A DNA stretch of 64,000 nucleotides, taken from Eremophila alpestris peregrina (lineage: Eukaryota > Chordata > Aves > Passeriformes > Alaudidae). The translations under genes were made by a program, and so were the position numbers. The notes under the pieces are model-generated. The model worked only from the letters and a program-made list of their open reading frames with translations, was not told where the DNA came from and did no database searches. The DNA lies in the NCBI GenBank assembly GCA_009792885.1, contig WMCF01000018.1:10707321-10771320 (forward strand). Direction: 5' to 3'. The stretch's first letter is position 1. Each line of letters starts with the position of its first letter. Below, piece after piece: positions 37,471-51,400 of this stretch.

Positions 37471-39186
37471 ACTCTCTCGTGGGCACAGTCCCTCCACCAG
37501 AGGTTTTCTCTAGTCATGGCTTTTTGCTGACACACTGCAATTTATTAACTTTCATGGGAAGGAATGACGGTGGGTTTGCTCATTTGCCTTGCTAGAAACT
37601 AACCCTTAAATCCACACAGGCTGCCAATATATAAATACTCCATGGATGTTGGATTGGTATTTAACTTCCTACCAGCTGAACAATTCCAAAGCAGTAATAA
37701 TCAACTCTTTCAGCATTGTCCATGAGCAGCAGCTTTCCACCACCACAGCTCTGGTCATCAGTGAGAACAATGAATATTCCATCACAAACAAAATATTGTT
37801 GCCCTGCAGAGCACTTGTTTTCCCCAATATTATTGCCTATTGGTTAGCAAAGGCTGAGGATCACCAGCACAATGGAGATTGCCAAATCCTGGGATTCCCG
37901 GGAAACATCCCAATAGTCTTGGAGTGCTGCCTGAGCCTGGATAAACACAATGTATTACAATCAACAAAGGCCTTAATTAATGGATGCTGACATTGTACCT
38001 CCTGAGGAACAAACAAAGGGGAAAGCATGGCCCTCTGCCCAAGCTTCTTAGAGTCTAACTCAGGCTGGCAATATGGATCAGACACACCAGGCCTGCAGAG
38101 GGAAGGCTGACACTGAGCTTTCCCTTTGTCTTATGTCAATACAGATACAGGCAGTGGCAGCTGAAAGCAAAACATCTCTCCCCAGGACCTGAGGGCTTTT
38201 CTTGCCTTTTTGTCCGCAAGCAATTTCAGATTTTATCTTCCCTTCATCTCCCTCCAGAAGCAGATCATCTCACCTCCTCTCTCTTGGCCTAAGACACCTA
38301 TTTCCCTGGTTCAAATGATCTCACATATTTGGCTCAAAAGCTCTTCTGTCCCACCACTCCAAGGTATTTTCTACCTTTTCCTACAACTCCTAACAGCCTG
38401 CAATCTTTGCATGGCTTATAATTTCCTCTGCCCACAGGAGATACCATCTCTTTCCATCTTATCTGAACTCTTCCACCTCCATCAAGACTATGAGAGGCTG
38501 TCAGATAAAATCACATGCTCTGACAGTGCACTTGGACCCTGGGGATGGGATGCAGGAGGAACCATTGGCATCTAGAGATGGCAGGGATAGGAATAAAGTC
38601 CTTCATGCAGAGGATGTTAGTACACTCCTGGATCTCTTTACTGTCCACACAATGAGAAATTAAATACATGTTGTCTACAAGCAAATCAAGTGCAAATGTA
38701 GATCACAGTTCAAATCTGAGTCCCTTCCCACTTCCAAAACATGCCAGTATTTGTTGATTTGTTTATCTTCCTTTGCCAAAAGCCAGGAATTCATCATCAG
38801 TCTAAATCCCTCCAGGTTTTCTGTTTCCATTCCTGCTTCATTTCCATTAAAATACTCTCCACTCAGCCAAAATCTTACTTAGTTTTCACTATTTTTTTTA
38901 CTGAGAAATTCAAATGTATTGAAAAAGAACTGTAATAAGGCCCCTAAAGACTTCAAACCTGAATAACTGACACACAGAAAATTCTCTTCCCTGCAGTTGA
39001 GAAAATTGTATTACTATGCACAATATTGTCATTATCCTCTCTATTATGCCTAGACAGAAGGAAGTTGAAATATCTACTTCATGCTGGTGAAAAGTGGACA
39101 GAACTAGAGGTAAATGTAGTAGTAATAATAGTAATAAAAATGCAACAAAAACAGACCAGAAGTGAAGATATTTTTAAAGTACTTAC

Positions 39187-39250
39187 CCAGCATCAGAGCT
39201 GTTGCCACACAGTAACACATCTTCTGTACCATTTTTTATGAAATAGTTCA
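39187..39250 (-). CDS. SCN5A: Exon 8: DI turret segment
   Basis: A 64-bp exon, acceptor atgttgcag|TG, donor GCTGG|GTAAGT. Joined to exon 7 it reads DP-VNYFIKNGTEDVLLCG and continues NSSDA plus two bases of Gly completed by exon 9. It forms the outer part of the DI pore turret. Two candidate glycosylation sequons (NGT, NSS) and a conserved Cys are present. The run from KNGT to NSSDAG is nearly identical to Nav1.5 from memory (Glu here for Ser). It is flanked by very long introns on both sides (13.5 and 12.7 kb), yet the splice signals are strong and the 64-nt length is the one I recall for the family. Confidence 0.96.
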
Positions 39251-40864
39251 CTGCAACATAAATAGAGAAATGGCTTTTTAATAAACACGTTCTGGGAACG
39301 ATAACATTCAAAAATATCATCCACCAACCAGCATATTCAATTGGGACAGCAACTGAGAGATGAATGGCACGCTTTGGCTTTGTTCTGCTAATTTTAACTT
39401 CTATAAATTGGAAAAATAAATGCGTTTTTTCAAATCTCTGTAAGCACTTGCTGTTTGTATTCCGAATCTGACCAGTTGAATAAGGTGACAATGGGCCATG
39501 GGCAACGTTTTTAGGAAATTCTATCCAGCCATGTCCCTCTGTTCCAACCAAGAACATTGTTACTAAACTCTGTAAATGAAACTGAACCATATGCTAACCT
39601 GCAACTTGTAGTCTCTACGCTGATGAGACACATTTTAATTGAAGTTTGTGGCAGAAATTACTGACTCATAGGTTAAAAATGCAACCATCTATAAATTGGA
39701 ATGCAATCATATTAACAAAGCAGCCCACTCCCTCAGTCTGGTGGATTCTGCTCAGCATAGAAAACACACAATATAAAGCCAAAGAAACAAAAATGCAACC
39801 TGTTAAAGATCAAACAAACAAGGAAGTGCTCACAAAGACAAATATTTATCACTGTAGTCATCTGTAATGGCAGTGGAGAGAGACAGACACTTCTCAAGGG
39901 AGCCTCAGAGGAGCAAGATAAATTTAAGTGCTGTGGATCATTCTCACGTTGACTCTCAATAAAGGTTAAGGAAATTAGCATCACCAGGGTAATGAGAGAC
40001 TTTGCATACACACTTCTTCTTCTCTCCCCAGCCAACCAAGTCTAACATGAAGAGTAACAGGACAGGAAGCCTTCTCAAAAGGATAAGCAAAATCCATGTT
40101 CTGGAGGGAGCATGAATAAGATGTTCTAAGGAGCATCTCTAAAACCTGGATGGTGGCAAGGAAGAACAGACAAAAGCATTGCTGTAGAAATATAAAAAAA
40201 TGCAAAACAGAGGTGTGCAGTTCACTGAGGAAGGGTAAATACTCTGGTGTGCTTTGCTGCAATAGAGAGGACGTGATCCCCTCTTGAGCAAGACGTGATG
40301 GTGGCAGCCTTGCCTGGTAAGGCTTTGTGAGCAGAGGGGCCTCTGCAGATGCTGCTCACTGGAGGTTCTCCATTCCAGGCTAACCCTCTGTTGTGAAATG
40401 TTTTAAAAATCAAGAGTGACAGCTTATCCAGGCGGGCTATGCAGAGAATGCTCAATGGCTCAAGCACTGAACAGATGTGCTGTGGCTTTCTCCGTAAGCT
40501 GCGAGCAGTGCAAAAGCCCTGCTCTGCTGCATGCCAAGAGGGAATTACTGCCCAGGAGCTTGCGGTTACAGGGGCACGTGATGGTGTTCACAAGTTATCA
40601 GAGCACAGATCCTGCTCACATTGGATGCTTTTCCACTTTGTCTGGTCATGTGGGCTTTCTGTGGAGGCACCTTGTGTGACAGCAACACTGGGGACTGAGT
40701 GTGGTTGAGGATTGATGATCAATCACCACAAAACAGGGAAAGATGCCACTTTGTCTGCATCACCTTTCACCCTCCAGCTCTGCTGGGCAAGGACTTGTGC
40801 TTTTCTCAGGACAGGTGGCATCTTATTTGGGATGCACAGAGTCAGTGACACAAACACACCACTT

Positions 40865-40925
40865 TCTCTCTGAGCTAGATGGTCTTTAAGGTCCTATCCA
40901 ACACAAACCATTCTATGATTCCACG
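40865..40925 (+). mobile_element. CR1 LINE 3' tail fragment
   Basis: The sequence gagctagatggtctttaagg followed by tcctatccaac and ending in cattctatgattccacgatt matches the CR1 3' end with its degenerate 8-bp terminal repeats. Only the last 60 or so bases are recognisable. Confidence 0.85.
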
Positions 40926-42729
40926 ATTCCAGGTTTGATTGAAATTCTGGAGCACATTGTTGGTTGAAAACCAAAACGACACCTCCTGGTCAGCCAAATC
41001 AGAAGATAAGAACAGAGTCTGAGCAGAGGATTGAGGAGGATGAGGATTCTCAATGTGCAAACAGAAATCTGAAATCTCAAGAACAGACAAAATTCTGTTG
41101 TCTGCTGTTGACTCAAGCATTTACACTCTAAAACAAGCAGCAAGACAGGTGCCAAAGAGCCCCATGAGTAGCAGGCTGAGGAACTGGTGTGTAAATGCTG
41201 CTGGGAGGACACATCTTCACCATGGGGTCTGTGCAAGGGAGTGCCACAGCCACTGTGACAAACCTGAGGAAGAGGCGAGCTCCCGATTCCCCACTGATAA
41301 ATGAAAGGGGGATTAGAGCTTTATACCCAAGGAGACAAATTGCTGTATGATCAAAAATGTGCACAACAATCAATCTTTCCTTCAGAGCCTGTTGGTTTGG
41401 ATTTCAATCAAGCCTGCTGGGCAATCAGAGAGCTGCAAGAAGCAAACAGGTGTCACTCTTGCTTTAAAGAATTAACAGTTTTGGTACCATATTAACTCGT
41501 GGCCTCAGCTTCCCATCAGTTAGCTCTAATGTGGGCAAAGCACTAGGAACTCCTTTTTCATGCAGAGCAGGATTTTCTCTCTGGAAAATGCTCAAACTGA
41601 GCAAAGTCACCTGAAAGCACAATGACTTTTCATCGCCTTGGAAGATTGCAATTAATTTTTGTTTTGTTTCTCACTGAAAAATTTCAGCTTGAGAGTGGGA
41701 AAAAATAGGAAAGCAAATATGGAAAAGAAAACTGAAATCCTCTATTTTAGGTGTTTACTTTTGGTGGTTTTTTAATTTTTGAAGTAAAATTAAGCCAAAA
41801 CCATGATATTTGTAGCACCTGGGTGTGTGTGTGTACATAAACTTTATGTGCCATTCTTTCCAAAGGTAATGCTATTTTTTTTTCCCAGCTGTACTAAAAT
41901 GTTGGTGTCACAGTTATAGGTTACATGCTGCTTTTTAGGAATTTCCAGAGTAAGGTAACTACATAGTCATATTAAAAGAAGTAAAAGTGGTCTGAATAAC
42001 AAGGTCTCCTTCAAGTCCGTGTTCTGCCTCCTACACTTCTCAAAGCAAGTAACACTGGCCATAATTAAAAATAAACTCACTATATGCAAGTGGGTAAAAC
42101 TACAATTTTTCCATATCTATTCTTGCAATATCTTCCTCCCAAAGTCAGTTCCTCATCATTTTGTCTGTTTCATTCTACACTTTTTTCTGATTTCTTCCTG
42201 GTTTCTGCATTGCTTCCTCCCACACCAGGTGATCATAACAGAGAAAACATTCACAATGTCTCCACTTGTCAAATTAACAGGGGAAAAAAATAAAGGCAAA
42301 CTTCCTCAGACAAAAAATTTCCAATTAAAAATATGCTCCAGCTTTTGCTTTCCACACCTCTATCACACAACTGAGTAGAAAGCCAGTAGGGTACATAGAC
42401 TGCAGGGTAGAAACCTCCCTCATTTCTCTATGAAGGAAAATTTTATCATTCAGAAAACTAAAAAAGGTTGAAGCCAGCTTAGAAAACACAGCTTCTGCCT
42501 CCTGTTTCTGCTCCTCCTTTGAAGGCCCTACTGAAACGTTACTTTGACTCATCGTCCGACAAATTAATCCCAATTAAAAATAAAACCCACCACAACAGCC
42601 CTGTATATTATCACACTTGCATAAAGAGCAACATTCAAATATCATTAGTCACTGCCCGGAGAAGAGTCCTCTGGCTGACTTTCTAACAAAAACTTCAGAG
42701 AGGTGTTTGTTATCTCAGACTATTTATTG

Positions 42730-43010
42730 CAGCCACACGGGCGCTCGCTGGTTGGAGACCTCGTCGCGGTGTTGGGGCTGGCACGGAGCGCTGACAGCCA
42801 CCCAACGCCCCCGTTCCAAATTTAAAATGCAGCCCAGAAAGCTCCATCTCCTTACCCTGGTGAAACGTGGCATGGAAGGGAAACAGACAGCACCCCCTCC
42901 TCGGCCTTTCGCCCACCAGCTCAGAGGCGCTCTGCCTCCTGGAAACAGGCGGTAATTAAAAGGAGTCCTCGCTGCATTCACCGTGTGCACACTGTGCCAC
43001 ACACGGCCCA
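42730..43010. other. CpG-dense block in intron 7
   Basis: By eye about 18 CpG dinucleotides fall in this stretch (for example gggcgctcgctgg, cctcgtcgcggtg, aacgcccccgtt), while the surrounding kilobases have very few. No coding homology. Just upstream are a GATA-type motif (ttatct, 42710-42715) and a MEF2-like sequence (ctatttattg, 42720-42729). It could be an intragenic CpG island or enhancer; this is inference from composition only. Confidence 0.5.
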
Positions 43011-44778
43011 GCCTCTAATAAATGAAATTGAGTCTGAAGATGAAAAACATGCCTCACAAAAGCCACGGAACAGGCTGTATTAAGGGTGTTATTAGGGGAG
43101 AATGCTCAGGGGAAAAAAAAAAAAAACAAACACAGCACTGCCAGTGAGTTCTTCCTGGCTAAAAGGGGTTGCAAGTAATTGTAATAATCAGTTGCTCAGC
43201 CCATGGTAGGGGATCTGGCTCTCCTTTGCTGTCCCCTTGTATTTGCTGCTGCTGACCCTTCCGCTGAGTTTCAGAGGCTCTTGGGTGCTCTCCTCTCCTT
43301 GCCTGCCCTGGGAAGGAAATCCCTTCTAGCCCAGCTCTCTGCTGTCTCCATACCCTGTAGCCACATGGAAGGACCTTTCCCAAACTTCAGTTCAAAAAGG
43401 AACAGGAGGAGTTACGGCCAAGGTGGTTGGGTGGGCAGAGGGAGCAGAGATCAAGGGGACAGCTTTATGTATAGCATTGGCAACTGCGTGACTTTGTGGT
43501 AAACACAGCCTGGAATTTTGGGCATGAGTTGTCCTGCAGGAGATTTGGAGGGGTTTTCTACAACCCATGAAACCAGATGGTGAGAGGAGTGTGGTTTCCT
43601 TCAGTTTGAGTCTCTCTGGTAGGCTCCTGTTAGTGCCTCTCCCCACTCTCCAGACAAGTCAGAGAAACAATTTTCCTGCCAGGCTCAGCAGTTGCCACAG
43701 CACTGAAAATGTCTCTGACTTTGACAGTACAGCTCTTTCCCCCTTTGTGAAAAAAAGCCACTAAAAATATCAATCAAGCCCTCTTGAGCTAGATGGCTCC
43801 CGTGCACTAGGAAGAGGCTCTGAAAGCCTCAGAGGTCCACAGTACCTGTTTGTGCTGCTCACATGGTCTGAGGGAACAAAAAAGCACATCAGGAGAGGAG
43901 CAAAAGCACATCAGGAGCTTTTGGAGATGTGCACTAGAGGAGAGCAGAGAATTTAGATGCTGTCAAATTGGCTTGGGGACCTTGCCAAGCCCAGGAGCAT
44001 CCCCAGGAAGACAAGACAGGAGACAATGACTAGCAATAAATGCACATGCTGGCTTTTAAACATCTTCAGATAACCTCCTTCTACGCCTCTGTGCCTCACC
44101 AGTCACTCAGACCCACACTCTTAGGGCTGTAGGGTACATAGCACGTAACTAAAAGCATATTTAGTACCACTTGTTTAGACATATGCTCCAGATGAATAGA
44201 CAGCAAAGTGCTGAAGTGTGCTCTCTGGAAGTTTTGTAGAGGTTTTGTGTTTTGTGGAATTTTTTCAGATGTTTCACACAAAAGAATTAAAACCAAAAGC
44301 TGCTGCAAAGGTCGAATGCATTTGTGATTACAGACAGATGATGGACAAACAGAAAAAAACCCCTCAACTTCTGCACTTACTGTGATAAAGAAAACAAATA
44401 AATTGGATCAAAAATGGGTGAGAGACAGAAAACATAGGTTAAGATGAAAAGTCAATATGCAGGATCTCTGTGGGCTAACAGAGGGCTGAACCTGCACTTC
44501 TTTGTTACATTTATAAGTACAAGGGAAAGAGAGGCTGAGCAGAGAGGTAACAACATCTCCCATACACTGTATTTACCAGATGAATTAAGTCTGAGGCATG
44601 GACTCAATGAGGAGCACTAGAGACACCTACTCCACTAAAAAAAGGAGAGGAGAAATACAAAGTGGGATATTAAGTTGTCAGAAAGTGAAGTAAAGCAGAG
44701 AAGGAGAAAATCTCACCTACTCATAACCTTGTCAGTCCTTAAATTCCCTGTATAAATTCAGATAAGAGAGATAGATTA

Positions 44779-44780
<2 letters not shown>

Positions 44781-44816
<36 letters not shown>

Positions 44817-44828
44817 GTTTTTTTTTTT
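44781..44828. repeat. Poly-T tract
   Basis: Thirty-five T, two G, then eleven more T on the plus strand. It lies about 90 bp upstream of a CR1 fragment but does not form the CR1 tail, which is at the other end. Confidence 0.9.
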
Positions 44829-44916
44829 ATTTAATTTTTTTATGCTTTATGAAGCTATGATCAGGGAAAAGTGTAATATTGATATAGAGGAGGGCCAGGC
44901 TGGGTAATATATAGGA

Positions 44917-45405
44917 AAGAACTGATAACCAGTGGCTTGTTTCCATCAGTTCTGTTTAATAACTTTTCCAATGACATGGACAAGGGGACCAAGTGCAGCC
45001 TCAGTCAATTTGCAGATGACACCAAGCTGGGTGGGAGTGTTGATCTCCTGGAGGGCAGGAAAGGATTCTCACTCTCTACAGCTCCCTGACAGGAGGGTGC
45101 AGCCAGGTCAGGGTGGGTCTCTTCTCCCAGGGAACAAGTGATGACAGGACTGGAAGAAAGGACCTCAAGCTGCCCATGAGGAGGTTTGGATGGGATATTA
45201 GGAAATATTTCCTCATGGGAAGGGTTACCAGGCATTGGAACAGGCTGCCCAGGGAGGTGGTGGAGTCACCATCCTTGTGTTTAAAGGACATGTGGATGTG
45301 ACACTTGGGGACAGGGTTTATTGGTGAATTTGGCAGTGCTGGGGTAATGGTTGGACTTGATGGTCTTAAAAGTCTTTTCCAATCTAAATGACCCAATGAT
45401 CCAGA
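44917..45405 (+). mobile_element. CR1 LINE, 5'-truncated with internal deletion
   Basis: The plus strand first encodes a remnant of the CR1 reverse transcriptase around the catalytic box, visible as SQFADDTKLGG and followed by LLEGR. It then jumps into the CR1 3' untranslated region (tcccagggaac, gcattggaacaggctgccca, gggaggtggtggagtcacca). It finishes with the typical tail gttggacttgatggtcttaa and cttttccaat. The part of ORF2 between the catalytic box and the 3' UTR is missing. The remnant is non-autonomous and dead. It lies in intron 7, antisense to the channel gene. Confidence 0.93.
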
Positions 45406-48400
45406 AGAAAGACCACTTTCAGTGCTTTCAATAGGGTACCTGACTGACTGGAAAGTATTGAGGAGGTAATGAGAATGACTGGGAAAATTTAAGAAGAGCA
45501 GCAATTGAAAAAATGGGCATCTTTTATCCTAGAAAAAAAGGTGACTATCACAGTAAAAAATAGCATGTATTCTGGAAAAGGACAGCTTTGTGTGCTCCTA
45601 GTGACAAGAATGTGATAACAGTGTTTTTTTGCCTTAAGAAGATGGAAGGGGGGAAAGAAAAGAAGGATTTTCAATACTAAAGAGAAATGAAATATTTTTC
45701 TCTGTATTTCCCATCTGAACTGCTGAAGTTGCTGCTGCAGGCTGCCCCTGTGGACAAAACATTCAAAGAAAGATTTGGTGCCTGTGTAGATAAGAATATC
45801 CTGAGTTACAACAGTTAATAGAAAATTAGAAAAATATCTATACTTTGAGCTCTACTAATTGTTTTCTGGAGTAAATGAGGCTGTTCAGTGCCACAGAGAG
45901 ATTCTGCTCTGGCTATGCCAGGGCCAAATTGAGCCTGGGAATTCCCATATTTTATCTCCACAACACTGGAATCCAGCACTGAAGGAAATTATCAGGAGAA
46001 AATATATCTTTACTTTTCCCTTAAAACCAGTGCAATAAGAGCAAGCAGCAATGCAAGTTATTCTCTGCTCATGGTGCACCTGGGCTGAGTGCTCAGAGGT
46101 AAGAGCAGAAGATTCCTCCTGCCTTTGCAATGCACTTTATTGCTGAGCATGGAGCAGTCCATGGACAGACCTTAATGGGCACATAAAAAGTCCTTTTAAA
46201 TGCACATCATTGTTCAAGCCAGGTGGTGTTTTAATTCTGTAGTTTATGAACAATTTGAAGGTACAGGAAAACTGTAAATGTTTAGTCTGGATTTTCCATG
46301 GCAGATCTTTCCTCAAGTAGATGTCTCCTTTTTATGGGCAGTGATGAGAACAAAAGATGTAATAATTGAGGTAGAAATCCTCCTGTTTCACAAAATATTT
46401 CAAATATTTACAATATAAGAACTTCATCTTTCACCACAAGGCTGAAAAAAATATTACTGGATGGTCAGGAAGGGACTGTATTGGATTCAGCATTATCAAT
46501 GCACTTCTGATAAGGTTTTCTTTCTCTATTTAGCTTAAAATTTTAAAATGCACAGGTACAATACCCATGTTAATAACGCATCAGAGCATTAAGTTTTGAG
46601 CATTGATGAAGCTATTTATCAAAAGACCCACCGCACTTGAACAGAGCCACAATATTTACAGCTAAAGTAGAGTAATGTCAATAGATTCCACGCTGACAAG
46701 CACTGCCTGAAAGCCCAGAGAGGTTCCTTGTTTTAATCACTGGTTCATACACAATCATACATAATAAAACACCTATTCCAGTCCCAACTTGATTTATTGC
46801 TTCTCTCTTTCCTCCCACCTCCAAAATTATTCATCAAACACTCACTGTCTTCTATTACCACCTCAGACAACGCCTCAAACACTTCAGCTCTCCCCAAACT
46901 GGCTACATTTATTATCTGACTTGGACAAAATTCTTTTCCCTACAGTTCCCATATGGATTCAGAGTATCTGTCCATAGAGCTCCACTTCAGTGGTTCTGGA
47001 AACAAAAATGATTTCATCAGGCAGAGACAGCAAACAGGCACAGAGCTCAGAGAGGATACCCACAGCCTCATCTACATGCAGACATTCATTTCTGCATATT
47101 CACAGATCTGTGCCTCAGCACCAGTTCCACACAAGCCTTTGATCCCTCCTCAAGTGCCCAAGAAGACCACGATTTGGATGGGTATTCCCAAAACTTCACA
47201 CACTTTATACATCTTTCTAAATATAGAACCTGAAGCAACCCTAAGTCTTCCAGGCCTAACTGGAGGTGACAAAAAATTATTATATTAATCTTGATCTGGA
47301 TTTTTTCTTTTAAAAGGTGTTTTGTTTTTTCCCCCAGATCACTGTCAAACACACAATCTGACTCCAGAAGAAGAGAAAAATCACTGCCATGAAGTGAACA
47401 CCAGAAAGTACTCTAGAAGAAAAAGTAACAACCCTGAAATTCCTCTTTTAAGCTATAAAAATAGGAGCTGATTCCTCCCACTAAAAGGCTCATAAAGCTT
47501 GAACATTTATTTGTTTTACTTGTTATTTTTTATTTTAATGTAAATTACTTGGACAGGATTATCTAACAAAAATTACAGGGTTGCTCCTTTTTACCTTAAA
47601 AGATTCTGATTTTGAGAGAAAACATATATAAAACACCTTGAAAACAAGACTCTTTCAGTGCCTTAAACAAGGCATTCAGTCTAAAGGAAAAGAAGATGCC
47701 GGGGTTTAAGACTATCATTCCATGAGTGACTTTATAATTTAATTATAGTTTTGAGGTCCTTCTCTAAAGTATTTTTTCTTATGCTTTCAGCCCTTACATT
47801 AAGCCTTGCTCAACAAAAGGACTCAGATTTCTACTCAGTGACTAGTCAATAATCCATTTATATAATGGAATACATAAATGACATTAAAGATTCTAAAATC
47901 ATCAGCTACATGGATCAACTCCACTCAGTCCATTGGTACATCTCTAAGCCAGTGACACATCTGACATCCCACAGCTTTTAATCCGTTCTAACTTGCACAT
48001 TCATGAAGCTTCACTTCATCAAATACGCCTTTAATTTAAACACCACACTCCAAGACAGGCTTTCAAGACTGTGATTTGGAGCTGCTTTCCTAGAAATCTT
48101 TGCAAGTATTGAAATCAGGGTTATATTTTTTTTTAGTCAGCTGGTATTTCTAAACTATTAACTCTCCTAATGATAACCAACAGCTCAATGACTAAGATAT
48201 TGATATATTGATCCCATCATTTTCATAATGTTGTGGATGTAAACTATCATCATTTTCAACCTTTTTTCCCCTTTTATTTCATCTTTATAAACAATCACTG
48301 CAGCATCTAAAACTCCAGTCCTCCAGGTTTGTTATTATTAATGTCTAAAAATAATCCTCCTTGAGCTTATTGATCGCAATCTCTTACCAAATCTAGAACT

Positions 48401-51400
48401 GCAGGTAGGAAAATAATTACCTATCAGTAGTCACCATTTCCCCAGATGAATGATTGTAATTTTACCACTGGCACTTGACATGAAGAATTTTTTAGCCTGA
48501 TTTTATCTGATGCTCAGCTGTCTCTCATCCCACAATCCATTCATTCAAAGAGTAGTTGTGCAGAGGGAACTGGGAGACCTGATGAGATACTTCTCCCTTA
48601 ATCTTCATTTTCTCCCCCTCTCTAGGTTTGCAGTGGTAAGCATTATCCATTGGAGACAAAGACAGAATGGAATAATTTTTCCTGACCAGCCTTCTTCTTT
48701 GAGGTTGCTGTTTACATTTTGAGCCATTCAAATGGATGGAAAGAATATAAAAATTCTCTTGTTCATCCTGAAGGGAGGTGCCCAGCAAAAGGCAGATTTT
48801 AGATCTGCATCTCCACGGTGAGCTGAGGAAAGACTAAAAATTTGTCTCATCTTGTCATGACAGCTGTGCCCAGTAATTAAGCTGAGACACCAGAGGCACC
48901 CACAGTAACTTAGCAGAAGTTTCTTTCACAGAATTAAGCTTTTAATCACATTGCCAAGAAACTTCCCATCCTGACAGTCTGATCAGGAATATTTGCTGAC
49001 ACTTCTGTTCTAGGACTTTGTATTCCAGTGTTTAGCGAACCTGAACAGGAGCCAGTTTCAATTTTCTCAGAGGGTTTCCACGCTTATAATTTTGCCTCTT
49101 TCTTCCCAAGTTACCTGGCACTTCGTCCAGCTGCAGAAGCCATTGGAATTATGGCAAGAACAAGCAAAATATTGGGTGGATAAGGCAGGAATTTCTTATG
49201 GGATTTAGTGTATGATCATATCACGGCAGACAGGGGGGAAAACTCAACAATTCGCAGCAACATTAGCAACCTTGACAAGATTTGTAGAAAAAAGACTTTT
49301 CATGATGACACTGGTAGAACAGGAAAGTACCCATGGGTCTTGAGCATGGAGTTAAGGGGAGGAGTTCAAGAAATCTGGAGTTGTGGTGGCTGTTTCCTCA
49401 GGGACCAACCAAAAATCAAGAGCTACCACATAACTGTGGTCAAGCCAGCGATGATGCAAAGTTTACAAATTGACTTTTTTCCCCGTATATAAAACGAAAA
49501 CAAGAGGATTGAGAAGACAGATGAGAAAAAAAATTTCCTGCCTGGAGGCTGAATGCAGATAAGGAAAGATCACAGAATTTTGTCCAGATATGAAGTAAGT
49601 TTTGAATGAAAAAGCAGACCTGGAGCCATCCCAGGCCATCCCAGATGTCTGTCCCAGAGACACAACCAAAACACCCCCTGTAGCAAAGGGCCCACAGCAC
49701 ACAGTTGTCTCAAAATAAAAAAGCCTTTGAAAGACTCACAACTGAGTTCTTACCTTTCTTAACACCTCATGACTAAATCTCTCAACTATTTCCTCTGCAG
49801 CACCAAGCAATACTTCTCTCTATTACCCTTGCAAGGGGATTTACTGATTTCTGTTTTTTCATTCATGCAAAAAACAGTTTTAAGGCACAGGAGGAGGCTA
49901 AAGCCATTTCAGAGGTTCCGTGCTGCCCTTTAAAATACTAAAAACATTCTTAAAGGATCTGAAGTGAATTCTTGTTCTTCAAGAAGAGCAGAACTGTTAC
50001 ATCATCCCATTTTAATTCTCTATTTTGGTGTCTTGATGAACAGAATTAAGAATTTCTCAAATTTTAGATTTCAGTGGTTTGCACTCCTTTATTTCTTTAT
50101 ATCCCCCTTTTTCTCTAAAGTATTATTATGGATCTCTGACAGTACTTCAGGTTTCTGTTTTCTGGGTTTTTTAGATTAGTATCCCTGCTCCAAACTAAAT
50201 GACTCAGCCACACTGGTTTTGAAATCTCCAAAGAGCTCCTGTAATTGTCTGTGCTCCTTTCCAGTGAACTCTACTATCTCAACATGTTGGCCAATTTTCT
50301 TCTCTAGTTCTTCTTCAGAGCAAACACTGACACGATTTTGTTTCTTAATATATTCCTCTTTTTATCTAATTTGGTCTGCCTACACTTTAATCTAACTGTA
50401 TGTATTGCTTAATTCCCTGCAGTACTTGAAATTTGGACTGTTATTAAATTGTGGTCAGTGCCTCTCCTTCAAACGGTCACTTCATTTCACCAGAATACTT
50501 ATGCAAAATGAAATACAAAGCACTATCCCATCTGGTCACAAAATGAGCCAGTCCTTCCATTTCTGAATCACTTTAGTGCAACAGTAAACATTAAATGAAA
50601 GTCCTGCTTAATATTGTTATCTCTTGCCTAATAGCTAAGCCTCCTTCTTCAGCATTTTGAGGAATGCTTCATTATTCTTATTCAGAGGTCACTACCTTTT
50701 TCTTATAAATCTACTCTTCTTCTAGGTCTTCAGGGGCCTGCTGCATTGCCTCAACACTTTTACTGCTTAAACCACTTCTGTCTATCCAAAATAAGTGACA
50801 ACTGTTTGCCATAATACACCATGTCTTTATTTTCAGATATTATGAAAACAGTCATTGATATTATTATTACTTCCTTGCAATGCCACATGGTCAAAATTTA
50901 ACTCACTTTAATCCATTATCTCACCAAGTTAGTTATCTTTGTAATAGTCAAATCTCCTCTATATCATGTGTATTTTCATGACTCTGATAACCATTGCTCG
51001 ATTTCCTATTAGGGTTTCTGGGAGTGTCTGCCCTCCTCCCCATATCAGGACCACATAAATAAACTTGCTCATGGTATGCTGGAGCAGCTGTACAATTCCT
51101 CACATTTAAAGCAAAGCTGCAGCTGGCCCTGACATTATCTGTATTTTAACAGACCATCCTGTATCACATTTACCCTATTTCCAGAGAGCCAGACGATCTT
51201 CACGGCTCCATTTCTTCCCTTCACCTTTATTGCAGGGCTTTATGCTTCCAGCCATGGCTGTTTTATCCCTCAATGCCTCTATGAGAGGGGGAAAGCAGCC
51301 CCTCACACAGCTCTCAGTTATCTGTGGGTAGAGGAGCCCTGAAGTGCCTTAAAAACAGGTGCACAAATACCTTTCCCAGCTCCTCACTGGCAGCAGGGGT

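Larger units (their letters stand above)
26513..39186 (-). other. Intron 8 (about 12.7 kb)
   Basis: Contains an ERVL-type solo LTR (29492-30056), two copies of a roughly 155-bp unidentified direct repeat (33225-33380 and 35784-35938), a T run at 34130-34148, a TA-rich microsatellite near 35141-35160 and a 20-bp tandem duplication at 37432-37470. No coding exon seen. Confidence 0.7.

Noticed and set aside
37646..37990. Open frame of 114 codons on the plus strand in intron 8
   Set aside because: No homology or domain recognised and antisense to the gene; treated as chance.
40160..40720. Longer CR1 body upstream of the tail at 40865
   Set aside because: Only the last 60 or so bases match the CR1 3' end; the preceding sequence shows none of the usual CR1 3' UTR blocks.
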